Source: Clostridia bacterium (lineage in GTDB: Bacteria; Bacillota; Clostridia; Christensenellales; Aristaeellaceae). From it: a DNA stretch of 64,000 bases. The position numbers and the translations under genes are program-made. The notes under the pieces are model-generated. The model was not told where the DNA came from and did no database searches. It worked only from the letters and a program-made list of their open reading frames with translations. Where the stretch lies: NCBI GenBank assembly GCA_017429265.1, contig JAFRPG010000058.1:84402-148401 (forward strand), in the 5' to 3' direction. Shown piece by piece: positions 32,917 through 42,636 of the stretch. Position 1 is the first letter of the stretch, and each line of letters begins with the position of its first letter.

Positions 32917-35166
32917 ATGTGGGAAGACGCGCAGTGGATCAGGATCCCCAGGGAAGAACTTGAACAAAAACGGATCGTCCACGGCGATCTGGGAGGCCGG
33001 TTTGCGTATTTTCGCTGTGAACAGGTCCTTCCGGCGGATGCCCGGCTGACGGTCCGCATCACGGCCGTCTCCCGTTACCGGCTATGGGTCAACGGGCAGC
33101 CTGTGCTGTCCGGCCCCTGCAAGGGTGACCTGGACCGGCAGTATTTCGAGACAGTCGATTTGACGCCGCTTTTGTGTGCCGGAAAGAATGTATTCGCCGT
33201 GCAGGTCCTGTACAATGACCCGGACATGGCACGGGACCAGACGGACGAGCGGGCGGCCATTTACGGCGTGGTGGGCGCGGGGAACTGCCATGCCCTGGCG
33301 GTGGAAGGGGAGATCACGGACGCCGCCGGCCAGGTCATCGGCTCCGTTACCACCGGGCAGGCGCCATGGCGTGTATGGCTGGATAACACGTTTCATCTGC
33401 ACTCCACGGAATTCACCGTCTATCTGGGCGCGGTGGAGGAGTCTGTCGACTTCCGTCGATCTCCGGCCCGCTGGCGGGCGGCGGACTTTGACGATACCGC
33501 CTGGCTACCGGCCCTGTCCTGGGGACCGGTGGTGCTGTCTCCCGCGTTTCAGAGTGTGGGGCTGGTACCCCGGATCCATGTGATCCCCCGGGAGATTCCC
33601 CTGATGGACGAGGCGGAGACAGCTTTCGACCGGATCATCCGGAGAGAGAATGATACCGTGCTGGATGCCGGCGCCCATGTGAACGGGTATCCGCGCTTTT
33701 CCTTTGACGGGGAGGCCGGAACGGAGATCACCGTCACGTATCTGGAACGCTTCGGCGACGGGTCGGACGGCTGCCGCATCGATGACACGAACGGAACCGC
33801 CGCGGGCCGGACGGACCATGTTATCCTGGACGGCGGCCCTGTCTGCTATGAGCCCTTCTGGGTGCGCACCTTCCGGTACATCGTCATCCGTGGCGGACAG
33901 TTGTCTCTGCCACCGGTATACCGGATGACAGGATATCCGCTGCCGGTGCAATCGACGGTTTCCTCCTCCGTCCCGTGGGTGGGACAGCTGTGGGACATCT
34001 GTCTGCGCACGCTGCGAAACTGCATGCTGGAGACCTACATGGACTGCCCGTATTACGAGCAGTTGCAGTTCATCATGGACACCCGGCTGCAGATGCTGTT
34101 CAGCTATGCCGTGAGCGATGACACAAGACTGGCACGGAAGGCCCTGCTGGACTTCCACTGCGGCCTGCGGCCCGAGGGCCTGCTGCCCGGGAAGACGCCG
34201 ACGGCCTACTGCCAGATCATTTCCACGTTTTCACTGCATTACGTGTTTGCCCTCTGGGAGTATGTGGAGCATACCGGCGATGCGGCTTTAGGCCGCCTGT
34301 ATCGCCCGGACATTGACCGCATTCTGGATGCCTATGACCGCAAACGGGATGGATCGGGACTGGTGGGAAAGATTGATCCCTGGGCCTTCATTGACTGGCA
34401 GGATGACTGGCGGGAAACGGGCGGTGTATCGCCCGCGTACTTTGAAGGCCCCAGCAGCATCATCAATCTGATGTATGCGTACGCCCTGGAGTGCGGAGCA
34501 AAACTTTATGAAGCCACGGGCCGCCCCGGCACGGCGGCGGAGTACCGGCAGCGCCGGGCGGAGATTTTGCAAAACGTGAGAGCGTTGTGTTTCGATCCGG
34601 AGAAAGGCATGGTGCGGGAAGGCCCGTCCTGCAGCCAATTCACGCGTCACGCTCAGGCCTGGGCCGTGATTAACGGCTTGTTCGACGATCGGGAAAGCCG
34701 CCATGCCATGCAGGCGGCTCTGGCTTGTCCGCCCTGCTCCTTTGCCGCCTCGTACGAATGGTTCCGTGCGTTGGAGAAGGTCGGGCTGGAGGACGAGATG
34801 CGCCGATCCCTGGGCGACTGGATCGCCCTGATCGGGCGGGGCAGCACGACCTGCCCGGAGGAACCGCATCATCCCCGCAGCGAATGCCATGCCTGGAGCG
34901 CGTTGCCGCTTTATGAGTTTACGCGCACCATGGCGGGCGTCCGGCAGGAGAGCGACAAGATCGTCATCCGGCCCCGGATGTTCGATCTGCCTGACTTTTC
35001 AGGAACAGTCGTCACGCCGCTGGGAACGGTCCGGTGTGCTTGCCGCACGGACGGAAACGGGACGCATCAGTATGATGTGAGCCTTCCCGAAGGGGCCAGG
35101 GGCCTTTTCATCACTCCGTCCGGGCAGCAAATTCCTTTTACGGGGTCTCTGAACATCATGGAGTGA
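32917..35166 (+). CDS. GH78-like alpha-L-rhamnosidase, divergent
   Basis: The 749-residue cytosolic protein has N-terminal beta-sandwich domains with RLWVNGQPVLSGPC, then an (alpha/alpha)6 barrel. The GH78 acid motif appears as DCPYYEQLQF (Glu381), whereas typical members read DCPQRDERLGWTGD. The usual WEHWD base motif is replaced by a region around CPEEPHHPRSECHAWSALPL. It therefore belongs to a divergent GH78 branch and may prefer an unusual rhamnoside. ATG at 32917 has AGAAGGCGG upstream. Last gene of the YesL operon. Confidence 0.75.
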   Translation: MWEDAQWIRIPREELEQKRIVHGDLGGRFAYFRCEQVLPADARLTVRITAVSRYRLWVNGQPVLSGPCKGDLDRQYFETVDLTPLLCAGKNVFAVQVLYNDPDMARDQTDERAAIYGVVGAGNCHALAVEGEITDAAGQVIGSVTTGQAPWRVWLDNTFHLHSTEFTVYLGAVEESVDFRRSPARWRAADFDDTAWLPALSWGPVVLSPAFQSVGLVPRIHVIPREIPLMDEAETAFDRIIRRENDTVLDAGAHVNGYPRFSFDGEAGTEITVTYLERFGDGSDGCRIDDTNGTAAGRTDHVILDGGPVCYEPFWVRTFRYIVIRGGQLSLPPVYRMTGYPLPVQSTVSSSVPWVGQLWDICLRTLRNCMLETYMDCPYYEQLQFIMDTRLQMLFSYAVSDDTRLARKALLDFHCGLRPEGLLPGKTPTAYCQIISTFSLHYVFALWEYVEHTGDAALGRLYRPDIDRILDAYDRKRDGSGLVGKIDPWAFIDWQDDWRETGGVSPAYFEGPSSIINLMYAYALECGAKLYEATGRPGTAAEYRQRRAEILQNVRALCFDPEKGMVREGPSCSQFTRHAQAWAVINGLFDDRESRHAMQAALACPPCSFAASYEWFRALEKVGLEDEMRRSLGDWIALIGRGSTTCPEEPHHPRSECHAWSALPLYEFTRTMAGVRQESDKIVIRPRMFDLPDFSGTVVTPLGTVRCACRTDGNGTHQYDVSLPEGARGLFITPSGQQIPFTGSLNIME

Positions 35167-35204
35167 CAAAGACAACCGGACACCGGTCCGACAGATCCGA
35201 CTCG

Positions 35205-35266
35205 TCGGATATGTCTTAGTTTTGATCGGAATTGGTAAAGCGTTTTCGGGACGGAATCCGTATCAT
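35205..35266 (+). promoter_or_regulatory. TCGGA-21-TCGGA operator and promoter, site D (ABC operon)
   Basis: TCGGA occurs at 35205-35209 and 35226-35230, 21 bp apart, and -10 TATCAT starts at 35261, 35 bp after the second. The leader to the solute-binding protein start is about 50 nt. Confidence 0.75.
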
Positions 35267-35322
35267 GATCAACAGCAGGAAAGCGGTGCTTTGCTGTTCA
35301 ACCGGGAAAGGAGAGAAACGCC

Positions 35323-37107
35323 ATGTCAATTCGCATGAAATGGATCGCTCTGATAACCGCTGTGGTGGTTCTGCTGGTCGGCATGCAGATCTACTACAGC
35401 AACATCGGCCAGGCCAGAGCTCAGAACGCATCGCCGGAGACCACGTTCGACTGGTGGATCTATTCGGGAACTTCTTCGGAATACTACGGCAATTACGCGG
35501 AAAACCCGGCGGTCCAGTATACGCTTCGGCGCGGCTGGGGCCCGGAGGAGAAGGGCATTGCCCTCAATTTCCTCCAGCCGCCTCCCGGCTCTGAAAACGA
35601 CAACTACACCACCATGATCGCTTCCGGCGACCTGCCGGACATTATCGACGCGGTCATCTGCGAGCCGCCGCGCATCATGTGTGAGAAGGGCTACGGCATG
35701 GAGATCACGGAATATGTGAAGCAGTACATGCCCAACTACATGGCGCTGGTGCACGCCAACCCTGTCTATTTCAACAATGCCGTCAGCCTGGACGCGGAGG
35801 GCAACGAGCACTACTACGGCCTGACCAACTTTCTGGACGCGCCGGATGCCGTATTCCAGGGCTTTATGTACCGCAGGGACTGGATCGTGAAGTACGGCAC
35901 GAACCCCGTGACCGGCGAGCGCTTCACCGGCGGATACACAGACCCGAATGACGTGGACAGCTGGGTGGACGACGTGGTCTTCCCCTCCGGCGGAACGGAT
36001 CCAAAGTACATTTCCGACTGGGAGTGGATGTTCGATATCTTCACGAAAGCGCAGGCTGATCTGGGCATCACGGACAAGTACTGCATGAGCCTGTTCTACC
36101 AGGGCTTCACATGGTCCGGCGGTTTGCTCTCCTGCTTCGGCGGCGGCGTGAACGTCTGGTACCAGGACGCGGAGAATAAGGTTCATTTCGGCGGTAATGA
36201 GGAGCCCTTCAAGACCTATCTGGAGTGCATGCATTCCTGGTATGAAAAGGGCTGGCTGGACCACGACTTCAACCAGCGCACCGGCGACTCCTTCTTCCAG
36301 ATCGACTCCACTTCCGTGCGCCAGGGCATGATCGGTATGTGGGACGGCCAGCAGAGCGAGCTTGGCGGACGCCTCAATATGCACGACGGCGGACTGACCG
36401 AGGGAATCTTCGTGGCAGGCGCGGCCTATCCGATCAATGACATGTACGGCCCGGAGAGCTGCCGCTTCGTTGAGCCCAACTGCGTGATGGGCGGCGACCT
36501 GACCGGCGGCGGTGTGATCATCACCCCCAAGGCGAAGGACAAGGATCTCGCAACACTGTGCAGTTACTTGGATTATTTCTACGGCGAGGAAGGCTCCATG
36601 ATCCGTGCGCTGGGTCTGAACAAAGAACAGGTTGCGGATTTCTCCGGCAACACCTTCTATGCCGATCACGGCCTGTCCGACGGCGCTTACTTCGTCAATG
36701 AGGAAGGCCGGTATCAGAAGAGCGAGATCCTTGTGAAGGACAGCGGCCAGCTGAACACCGCCGTCGGTTTCAACAAGGCGCCCGGCATACGTCCGGTCAG
36801 CAGGATCGACCTGGGACTCGCGGACACCTATCAGGCATCGCTGGACCGGTGGCTGATCTACCCCAACACCGGCTTCTTCCAGGGCAGCCGCACCACCAAT
36901 GAGATGACTCAGGAAGACAGCAAGAAGTGTGACGATACCCGGGCTAAAGTCCTGGAGTACATGACCAAGAATGCCGCCGACTTCATCACCGGCAAGAAAA
37001 ACTTCGACAAGGACTGGGACAAGTGGTGCACGGTGCTGAAAAAGTACAAGGTCGACAGCGTGACCGAAATCTTCCAGTACTATGTGGACAATTATCCCTT
37101 CCGCTGA
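35323..37107 (+). CDS. Extracellular solute-binding protein of sugar ABC importer
   Basis: The 594-residue protein has an N-terminal hydrophobic segment (residues 6-25) and a possible signal peptidase I site ARA-QN near 33. Most Gram-positive relatives carry a lipobox Cys; none is present, so it may stay anchored by its uncleaved helix or be released. The body matches the large oligosaccharide-binding family of LplA/YtcQ type (ENDNYTTMIASGDLPDIID, RRDWIVKYGTNPVTGERF, WDGQQSELGGRLN). It binds the oligosaccharide for the two permeases downstream. The ribosome site is AAGGAG. Confidence 0.9.
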   Translation: MSIRMKWIALITAVVVLLVGMQIYYSNIGQARAQNASPETTFDWWIYSGTSSEYYGNYAENPAVQYTLRRGWGPEEKGIALNFLQPPPGSENDNYTTMIASGDLPDIIDAVICEPPRIMCEKGYGMEITEYVKQYMPNYMALVHANPVYFNNAVSLDAEGNEHYYGLTNFLDAPDAVFQGFMYRRDWIVKYGTNPVTGERFTGGYTDPNDVDSWVDDVVFPSGGTDPKYISDWEWMFDIFTKAQADLGITDKYCMSLFYQGFTWSGGLLSCFGGGVNVWYQDAENKVHFGGNEEPFKTYLECMHSWYEKGWLDHDFNQRTGDSFFQIDSTSVRQGMIGMWDGQQSELGGRLNMHDGGLTEGIFVAGAAYPINDMYGPESCRFVEPNCVMGGDLTGGGVIITPKAKDKDLATLCSYLDYFYGEEGSMIRALGLNKEQVADFSGNTFYADHGLSDGAYFVNEEGRYQKSEILVKDSGQLNTAVGFNKAPGIRPVSRIDLGLADTYQASLDRWLIYPNTGFFQGSRTTNEMTQEDSKKCDDTRAKVLEYMTKNAADFITGKKNFDKDWDKWCTVLKKYKVDSVTEIFQYYVDNYPFR

Positions 37108-37126
37108 GCGACAGGAGGTGTGAAAC

Positions 37127-38083
37127 ATGGCAAAAAAGAACGCCTATGATCTGTCTGGCTCCGCCCGGAGAAGCTGGAAGACGGAATTCCGGCGCGATTG
37201 GGTGGTCTACATGCTGTTTGTGCCCATCATCGTGTACGAGGTCGTGCTGCACTACCTTCCGATGTTCGGCATTGTGATGGCCTTTGAAGACTATAACGTG
37301 GTGGACGGATACTTCCATAGCCCATGGGTAGGTTTTAAGCACTTTGTCGATCTGTTCTCCGGCGAGGAATTTCCGATCGCCATTCGCAACACGGTGGTCA
37401 TCGGCCTCCTGCGCTGCACCTTCGGCTTTGTGGCCCCGATCATCTTTGCGCTGATGCTGAGCATGATCAATTCCAAGAAGTTCAAGCGCATCGCCCAGAC
37501 CATGTCCTACATGCCCAACTTTGTGGCGGCGGTCATCGTCTGTTCCCTCTTCACCCAGTTCCTGGCCAAGGACGGCCCGCTGACGCTCCTGCTGTCCAAG
37601 GTCTTCGGGGCGGAGAACCAGAACTGGTTTGCCGTCGAAAACCCGCCGGCCTTCTGGATCATCTATCTGTTGATGGGGATCTGGCAGAGCGTCGGCTGGG
37701 GTTCCATCATGTATGTGGCTGCCATCTCCCAGGTCAGCGGTGATCTGCACGAGGCGGCAGCCCTGGACGGCGCCACGCGTATGCAGCGGATGTTCAGGAT
37801 CACGCTCCCGTCCATCATGCCCATGATCCTGATGATGTTTGTCATCAACGTGGGCACGGCACTGGCCGCGGGCTATGACAACATCCTACTCCTGTACATG
37901 CCCAGCACCTACAACGTGGCCGACACCGTGTACACCTACACATACCGCCAGGCTTTCGGCGGCGGCAACACCAACTACTCCCTGTCCGCGGCCTCCGGCC
38001 TGTTCCAGTCCGTGGTTTCTACCATCCTTCTGGTGGGCTCCAACGCGCTGTCCCGCAAGGTCGCCGGAAGCAGCCTGTTCTGA
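37127..38083 (+). CDS. Sugar ABC transporter permease (LplB type)
   Basis: The 318-residue protein has six transmembrane helices and the EAA loop EAAALDGATRMQRMFRITLP that docks to the ATPase. It matches LplB-like permeases of polysaccharide-fragment importers. It starts 19 bp after the binding-protein stop with AGGAGGTG. No ATPase gene is present in the locus, so a shared MsmX/MsmK-type ATPase from elsewhere in the genome is presumed. Confidence 0.9.
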   Translation: MAKKNAYDLSGSARRSWKTEFRRDWVVYMLFVPIIVYEVVLHYLPMFGIVMAFEDYNVVDGYFHSPWVGFKHFVDLFSGEEFPIAIRNTVVIGLLRCTFGFVAPIIFALMLSMINSKKFKRIAQTMSYMPNFVAAVIVCSLFTQFLAKDGPLTLLLSKVFGAENQNWFAVENPPAFWIIYLLMGIWQSVGWGSIMYVAAISQVSGDLHEAAALDGATRMQRMFRITLPSIMPMILMMFVINVGTALAAGYDNILLLYMPSTYNVADTVYTYTYRQAFGGGNTNYSLSAASGLFQSVVSTILLVGSNALSRKVAGSSLF

Positions 38084-38097
38084 GAGGAGGGATCACC

Positions 38098-39009
38098 GTG
38101 GCAAGAAAGCAAAAGAAAAAGCAGGAATGGGAAAGCAACATGGTGGAGACCAAAACCATTCCCGACCGGATTGTGGACGTTGTCGTCTATTCTTTGGTGG
38201 CGCTGGTGGCCCTGTGCAGCGTGATCCCCATGTGGCACGTGCTCATGTCCTCCTTCTCGGACGGCAAATCTCTGCTGACCCATGTGGGCCTGGTGCTTTG
38301 GCCTGTGGGCGGCTTCACCCTGGACGGCTACAGCCTGATCTTCCAGCGTGCCGATATTGTGGGCGGCTATATCAACACCATCCTATACACCGTGTCCTTC
38401 ACAGTGATCGGCTTCCTTCTCTCCGCAGTGACAGGCTATGCCCTGAGCCGCGACACGAAACTGAAAAAGCCCGTCACCATGGCGCTGATGGTCACGATGC
38501 TCTTTGGCGGCGGCATGGTTCCCACCTACATGGTCATCCGGGCGCTGGGCTGGGTCGGCACCCCCTGGGCGCTGGTCATCCCCGGCTGCACCAACTCCAT
38601 GTACTGCATCATGATGATGAACGCCTTCAACTCCATCCCGAAAGAGATGTATGAGGCCAGCCACATCGATGGCGCCGGACACCTCTCCACCCTCTTCGAG
38701 ATCACCCTGCCCCAGGCCATGAACATGGGCTCCGTCATCATCCTGAACCTGGTGATCGGCCAGTGGAACTCCTGGCTCCAGGCCTCCATCTATGTGCCGA
38801 ACAAAAAGGCCATGTGGCCCCTGCAGCTGGTGATCCGCCAGATCACCTCGGAGAATGCCGACTTCCTCAACTCCTCCAACCCCAATTACAGCCGTTACCT
38901 GATCCAGTTTGCCGTGATCATCGCGGCCATTGCTCCGATCATCATCGCCTTCCCCTTCTTCCAGGACAAAATGGAGAAGGGCGTGATCCAGGGCGGCGTG
39001 AAGGGATAA
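38098..39009 (+). CDS. Sugar ABC transporter permease (YtcP type)
   Basis: The 303-residue protein begins at a GTG with GAGAGGAGG upstream. Six helices and the EAA motif YEASHIDGAGHLSTLFEITLP identify a second permease of the carbohydrate family, partner of the LplB-type subunit. A strong terminator follows 34 bp later and closes the three-gene importer operon. Confidence 0.9.
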   Translation: MARKQKKKQEWESNMVETKTIPDRIVDVVVYSLVALVALCSVIPMWHVLMSSFSDGKSLLTHVGLVLWPVGGFTLDGYSLIFQRADIVGGYINTILYTVSFTVIGFLLSAVTGYALSRDTKLKKPVTMALMVTMLFGGGMVPTYMVIRALGWVGTPWALVIPGCTNSMYCIMMMNAFNSIPKEMYEASHIDGAGHLSTLFEITLPQAMNMGSVIILNLVIGQWNSWLQASIYVPNKKAMWPLQLVIRQITSENADFLNSSNPNYSRYLIQFAVIIAAIAPIIIAFPFFQDKMEKGVIQGGVKG

Positions 39010-39042
39010 ACAAGATCGGTTAACATGGGTTCCCTTCCTCCC

Positions 39043-39086
39043 GGGCAAAACAGTCTGCTGAATCCTTCAGATTGTTTTGCCCTTTT
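39043..39086 (+). terminator. Rho-independent terminator of the ABC operon
   Basis: GGGCAAAACA-G-TCTG (39043 on) pairs with CAGA-TTGTTTTGCCC (ending 39082) with a T-rich tail. It separates the importer operon from the sensor kinase promoter. Confidence 0.85.
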
Positions 39087-39111
39087 CAAATCGCCGCTTT
39101 TCCTGTATAAT
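39083..39111 (+). promoter_or_regulatory. Sigma-A promoter of YesM/YesN genes
   Basis: TTTCAA (39083-39088), 17 bp, TATAAT (39106-39111). No TCGGA half-sites are near, so the sensor pair appears to be made without the operator used by the other promoters. Confidence 0.65.
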
Positions 39112-39149
39112 ATCATCACGAAATGCGGAACATATGAGGAGGCTCCTTC

Positions 39150-40586
39150 ATGAAAGCCCGACCCCCCGTACACAGACGGTTCTGGGATCTTCCCGTGTTT
39201 CACCGTCTGCGGCCCCGGCTGATGACCATGATCCTGGCTCTGGTGATGCCGGTGAGCCTGATCAGCCTGGCATTGTCTTTGATCTCCGTTTTTCAGAGCG
39301 CGGAAGCCACGCGTACCGCGAACCGGAACGCATTCAGCTTTTATATCGACGAGGTCGCGCTGCGCAATGAGCTGGGGGATATTGACGTGATTTCGGACTT
39401 TCCCGCTACCCTGGCGAAGTCCATGACGCTGATGTACTGGAACACGGGGAGCAAAGAGCCCGGCAGAAATAACGGCAGCAGTGTTTATGTTTCCAGAGAC
39501 GGTGAACAGGCATTTCTCGTTCACCCGGACGGAACGTGGGATGTGACAGACAAGTCGTTTTCCGAACTGAAACAGACGCGTGAATACTACGCATGGGAAA
39601 AGGAAGGTAAGCCGTTTCAGGTTTTGGTTGCCTTCCCGTATGACTTTTCGCTGCAGAGCATCCCGGCCTGGTTCTGGATCTCGATGATGATTTCCCTTCT
39701 CACCATCCTGGCTTGTCCTGTTCTGTATGCCCGCCTGCGGTATGATATCCTGAACCCCATGCAGATCATGACAAAGGGCATCGAAGCTTTCCGCAAAGAC
39801 CGTACCGCCCGGATCCCGCCGCAGACGAAAGCCATCAGTGACGACTTTCTGGGGCTCTATGAGGAATTCAACAGGATGGCGGCGGAAGTCCAGGGCTCCT
39901 ATGAAAAGGATATCAAACTCCTGGAGACAGAGATGGATAACCTCCGCCTGCAGGTGAATCCCCATATGCTGCTGAATTCTTATAACACGATCTATGCGCT
40001 GGCGGAGTCTAAGAACTACCCGGTGATCCAGGACTATGCCCTGTGCCTGGTGGACTATTTCCGGTATGTGCTCAGACGGGGTCAGCAGCTGGTGACGGTG
40101 AAGCAGGAGCTGGATTTTGTGGAGAATTTCATCCGGATCCAGCGCATCCGGTACCCGGGGCGTTTCTCCTATGTGTATCAGGCGGAGGATGAATGCCTGA
40201 ATGCCCTGATCCCGCCGCTGCTGATCGAAAACTTCGTGGAAAACGCGGTCAAATATGCGCTGGAACCCAGGGAAGCCATCGAGATCGTGGTTTCTGTCCG
40301 AAAGGACCAGAACAAGAGGGGTAAGGATGCCCTGCACATCGCCATCACCGACACGGGCAGCGGCATTCATCCTCAGGTACTGGAAAAGCTGAAAGCGCAT
40401 GAGCCCTATATCGATGAGAGCGGAAACAAACACATCGGCATCTGGAACTGTCTCCGCCGGATCGAGCTGTTCTACGGGGAAGAGGGTGAGGTGAGCTTTG
40501 CCAGCGGGGAGGGCATGGGGACCCAGATTTATCTCGTGGTGCCGTTCCGGACCCACGATGAACCGAAAGGAGGCTTGCCGGCATGA
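39150..40586 (+). CDS. YesM-type sensor histidine kinase
   Basis: The 478-residue membrane kinase has a transmembrane helix at about 27-48, an extracytoplasmic sensor loop of about 120 residues, a second helix near 170-190, a HAMP linker, a His_kinase domain with LQVNPHMLLNSYNTI (phospho-acceptor His272) and an ATPase domain with NFVENAVKYAL and DTGSGIH. It should sense a glycan fragment outside and phosphorylate the response regulator whose start overlaps its stop by 4 nt (ATGA). The sensor loop is shorter than in many YesM homologues. Confidence 0.9.
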   Translation: MKARPPVHRRFWDLPVFHRLRPRLMTMILALVMPVSLISLALSLISVFQSAEATRTANRNAFSFYIDEVALRNELGDIDVISDFPATLAKSMTLMYWNTGSKEPGRNNGSSVYVSRDGEQAFLVHPDGTWDVTDKSFSELKQTREYYAWEKEGKPFQVLVAFPYDFSLQSIPAWFWISMMISLLTILACPVLYARLRYDILNPMQIMTKGIEAFRKDRTARIPPQTKAISDDFLGLYEEFNRMAAEVQGSYEKDIKLLETEMDNLRLQVNPHMLLNSYNTIYALAESKNYPVIQDYALCLVDYFRYVLRRGQQLVTVKQELDFVENFIRIQRIRYPGRFSYVYQAEDECLNALIPPLLIENFVENAVKYALEPREAIEIVVSVRKDQNKRGKDALHIAITDTGSGIHPQVLEKLKAHEPYIDESGNKHIGIWNCLRRIELFYGEEGEVSFASGEGMGTQIYLVVPFRTHDEPKGGLPA

Positions 40587-41353
40587 ATATCCTGATCGTG
40601 GACGATGAGCCTTTTGCCGTGCAGGGCATGCTGGACGGCATCAACTGGGATCTGCTCGGCTTTGACAAGGTGCTGACGGCCGGCAGCTATGATGAGGCTG
40701 TGAACGTTTTCAAGAAGACCTATGTCGACATCCTGGTCAGTGATATCGAGATGCCGGGCGAGAGCGGGCTCAAGCTGATCGCCTATGTTAACGAGCACAG
40801 CCCCAACACCGAATGCATCATCCTGACCTGTCACGACGAGTTTGATTACGCGCAGACCGCTGTCCGGCTCAGCTGCATGGAGTATGTGCTGAAGCCCGTC
40901 CGCTATGCGAAGCTGACGGAGATCCTGATCCAGGCGCAGGAAAAGGTGACCAAGCGGCGGCAGAACGAACAGATCCGGCAGTTCGGGCAGCAGTACATCG
41001 ATTCTCTGGCCAGGGAAACGCGGGGCGATACAGCCAACGCGCTTGAGACCGCCGTCGGCTATATCGACGGGCATCTGTCCGAAGAGCTCTCCGTGAGGGA
41101 ACTGGCAGCGCTGAGTTACGTGAGTGCCGATCATCTGACCCGCCTTTTCAAAAAGAAATACGGCATGACGGTCTCGGAGTATATCCAGGACAAGCGCATC
41201 CATCTGGCGGGCGAACTCCTTCAGCGGGAGGACATGACGATTTCCATGGTGGCCAACACGGTGGGCTTCGGCAATTATTCCTACTTCACCGAGCAGTTCA
41301 AGAAGCATTACGGAGTCACCCCGCGGGAATACCAGAAGCAGGTCCGCAGATAG
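40583..41353 (+). CDS. YesN-type AraC-family response regulator
   Basis: The 256-residue protein has a receiver domain (1-120; acidic pocket DDE at 7-9, phospho-acceptor Asp54 in VSDIEMPG) joined by a short helical linker to an AraC DNA-binding domain (about 155-256; LSVRELAALSYVSADHLTRLFKKKYG, ISMVANTVGFGNYSYFTEQFKKHYGVTPREYQKQ). AraC proteins bind two half-sites and often sit just next to the -35 element. It is the best candidate to bind the paired TCGGA sites seen at five promoters of this locus, including one 9 bp after its own stop codon. Confidence 0.9.
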   Translation: MNILIVDDEPFAVQGMLDGINWDLLGFDKVLTAGSYDEAVNVFKKTYVDILVSDIEMPGESGLKLIAYVNEHSPNTECIILTCHDEFDYAQTAVRLSCMEYVLKPVRYAKLTEILIQAQEKVTKRRQNEQIRQFGQQYIDSLARETRGDTANALETAVGYIDGHLSEELSVRELAALSYVSADHLTRLFKKKYGMTVSEYIQDKRIHLAGELLQREDMTISMVANTVGFGNYSYFTEQFKKHYGVTPREYQKQVRR

Positions 41354-41361
41354 GATTCATG

Positions 41362-41423
41362 TCGGATTCACAGGGTTTTTCATCGGATTTCATACAGCAT
41401 TTTCCTCCCGCCGATGGCATAAT
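41362..41423 (+). promoter_or_regulatory. TCGGA-21-TCGGA operator and promoter, site B (secreted protein)
   Basis: ATGTCGGATT carries TCGGA at 41362-41366, a second TCGGA is at 41383-41387 (21 bp), and -10 CATAAT begins at 41418 (35 bp). It lies immediately after the response regulator stop. Confidence 0.75.
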
Positions 41424-41495
41424 GGAGCCGGAAAACGGGCCAAGAGCCCACCGAACGGTATCCCCACCGGAGAAACGACAAGGAGGAAACACAAG

Positions 41496-42560
41496 ATGAA
41501 AAAGATGATCGCCCTGCTGCTCTGTCTGGCGCTGCCTCTGTCCCTGGCGTCCTTCGCCGCGGCCGAGAGCGCTGTGCCCGAACTGGCTGACACCTACTAT
41601 GCCTATGGCTATGACGTGGGCACGATGTTCATGAACTACTACATCCACTTTTATGGCGAGATCCCCGGCCTGGGCAGGGTTTTCCACGCCGGCATGTGCA
41701 TGGACCAGATCACCTTTGACGGTACCTATGAGGTGATCGCCGAGGAGCGCGCCTACAGTGTGGCCATGGACCGGGCAGCCAGCGAAGCCGGCACCCTGAC
41801 CGAGGGCACCGCGCCCTTCACCGTGGTGTTCTATGACTTCGACGGCAATGAACTGGACCGCTGCGCCATGGACGCCGAGCACATCTACAACGACATGAAG
41901 AACATCACCGGTGTTGGCGGCGAGAACTGCGCCCTGAACCTGGACACCGATCCCGAGAACAGCAAGTTTGCCGCTCAGTATGCCGGCGAGTCTGCCGTGG
42001 AACTGCTTTCCCTCGTCTCCCCGGACGATGATACCGCGACCCTGGCCCTGAAGGTCAACGGCAAGTACGAGGATCTGGTGGTCCTGTTTGTCGAAGGCAC
42101 CTTCTCCATGAATGAAGACCAGACCGTGATCATCCTGACCCCCTCTGACGACAGCGATCCCGGCGCCACCGTGACGAAGAACGAGGACGACACCTACACG
42201 TATGTCTCCACCGACGGTGATGAGGTCACCCTGGTGGAAGTAAAAGGCCTGGAAGTGTCCTATGCCCTGAAGGGCCAGATCCCCGTGCCCGGCATGGACG
42301 GTGTGAACGCTGACTTCATCTGCAACCTGTACAACGACGGCTCCGTGCAGCTGTACGCCGACTTCATGGGCAACAAGATGGACGTGGACAAGGGCACCTA
42401 CGAGATCGACATGACCACCTATTCTTTCGTGATCCACTTCGAGACCGCCGGCGACCTGACCACCGAGGGCTATGCCGCCGACATGGTGCTCAATTACAAG
42501 GCTGACGATGTGCAGCCCTTCGGCGCTATCGAACAGACCCTGAAGTTCGTGACCGAGTGA
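41496..42560 (+). CDS. Secreted protein of unknown function
   Basis: The 354-residue precursor has a clear signal peptide (MKKMIALLLCLALPLSLASFAAA-ES) and no lipobox, membrane anchor or sorting motif. The mature part is strongly acidic and appears beta-rich, with repeated short turns (YDFDGNELDRCAMD, MGNKMDVDKGTYEIDMTTY). No known domain is recognised. It has its own TCGGA operator and AGGAGG ribosome site, and a terminator directly after it, so it may be made in larger amounts than the glycosidases downstream. A surface glycan-binding or capture role is possible but unproven. Confidence 0.7.
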   Translation: MKKMIALLLCLALPLSLASFAAAESAVPELADTYYAYGYDVGTMFMNYYIHFYGEIPGLGRVFHAGMCMDQITFDGTYEVIAEERAYSVAMDRAASEAGTLTEGTAPFTVVFYDFDGNELDRCAMDAEHIYNDMKNITGVGGENCALNLDTDPENSKFAAQYAGESAVELLSLVSPDDDTATLALKVNGKYEDLVVLFVEGTFSMNEDQTVIILTPSDDSDPGATVTKNEDDTYTYVSTDGDEVTLVEVKGLEVSYALKGQIPVPGMDGVNADFICNLYNDGSVQLYADFMGNKMDVDKGTYEIDMTTYSFVIHFETAGDLTTEGYAADMVLNYKADDVQPFGAIEQTLKFVTE

Positions 42561-42603
42561 CCCGAATCTTGCAGATCATCAGAGGCTGCCTCTGATCCAA
42601 TCA

Positions 42604-42636
42604 GTGCCGCCGCCCGCTTTGGACGGCGGCACTTTT
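42604..42636 (+). terminator. Rho-independent terminator after secreted protein
   Basis: GTGCCGCCG (42604-42612) pairs perfectly with CGGCGGCAC (42624-42632), 11-nt loop, then TTTTC. The next gene starts only 17 bp later, so read-through probably feeds the glycosidase genes at a reduced level. Confidence 0.85.
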
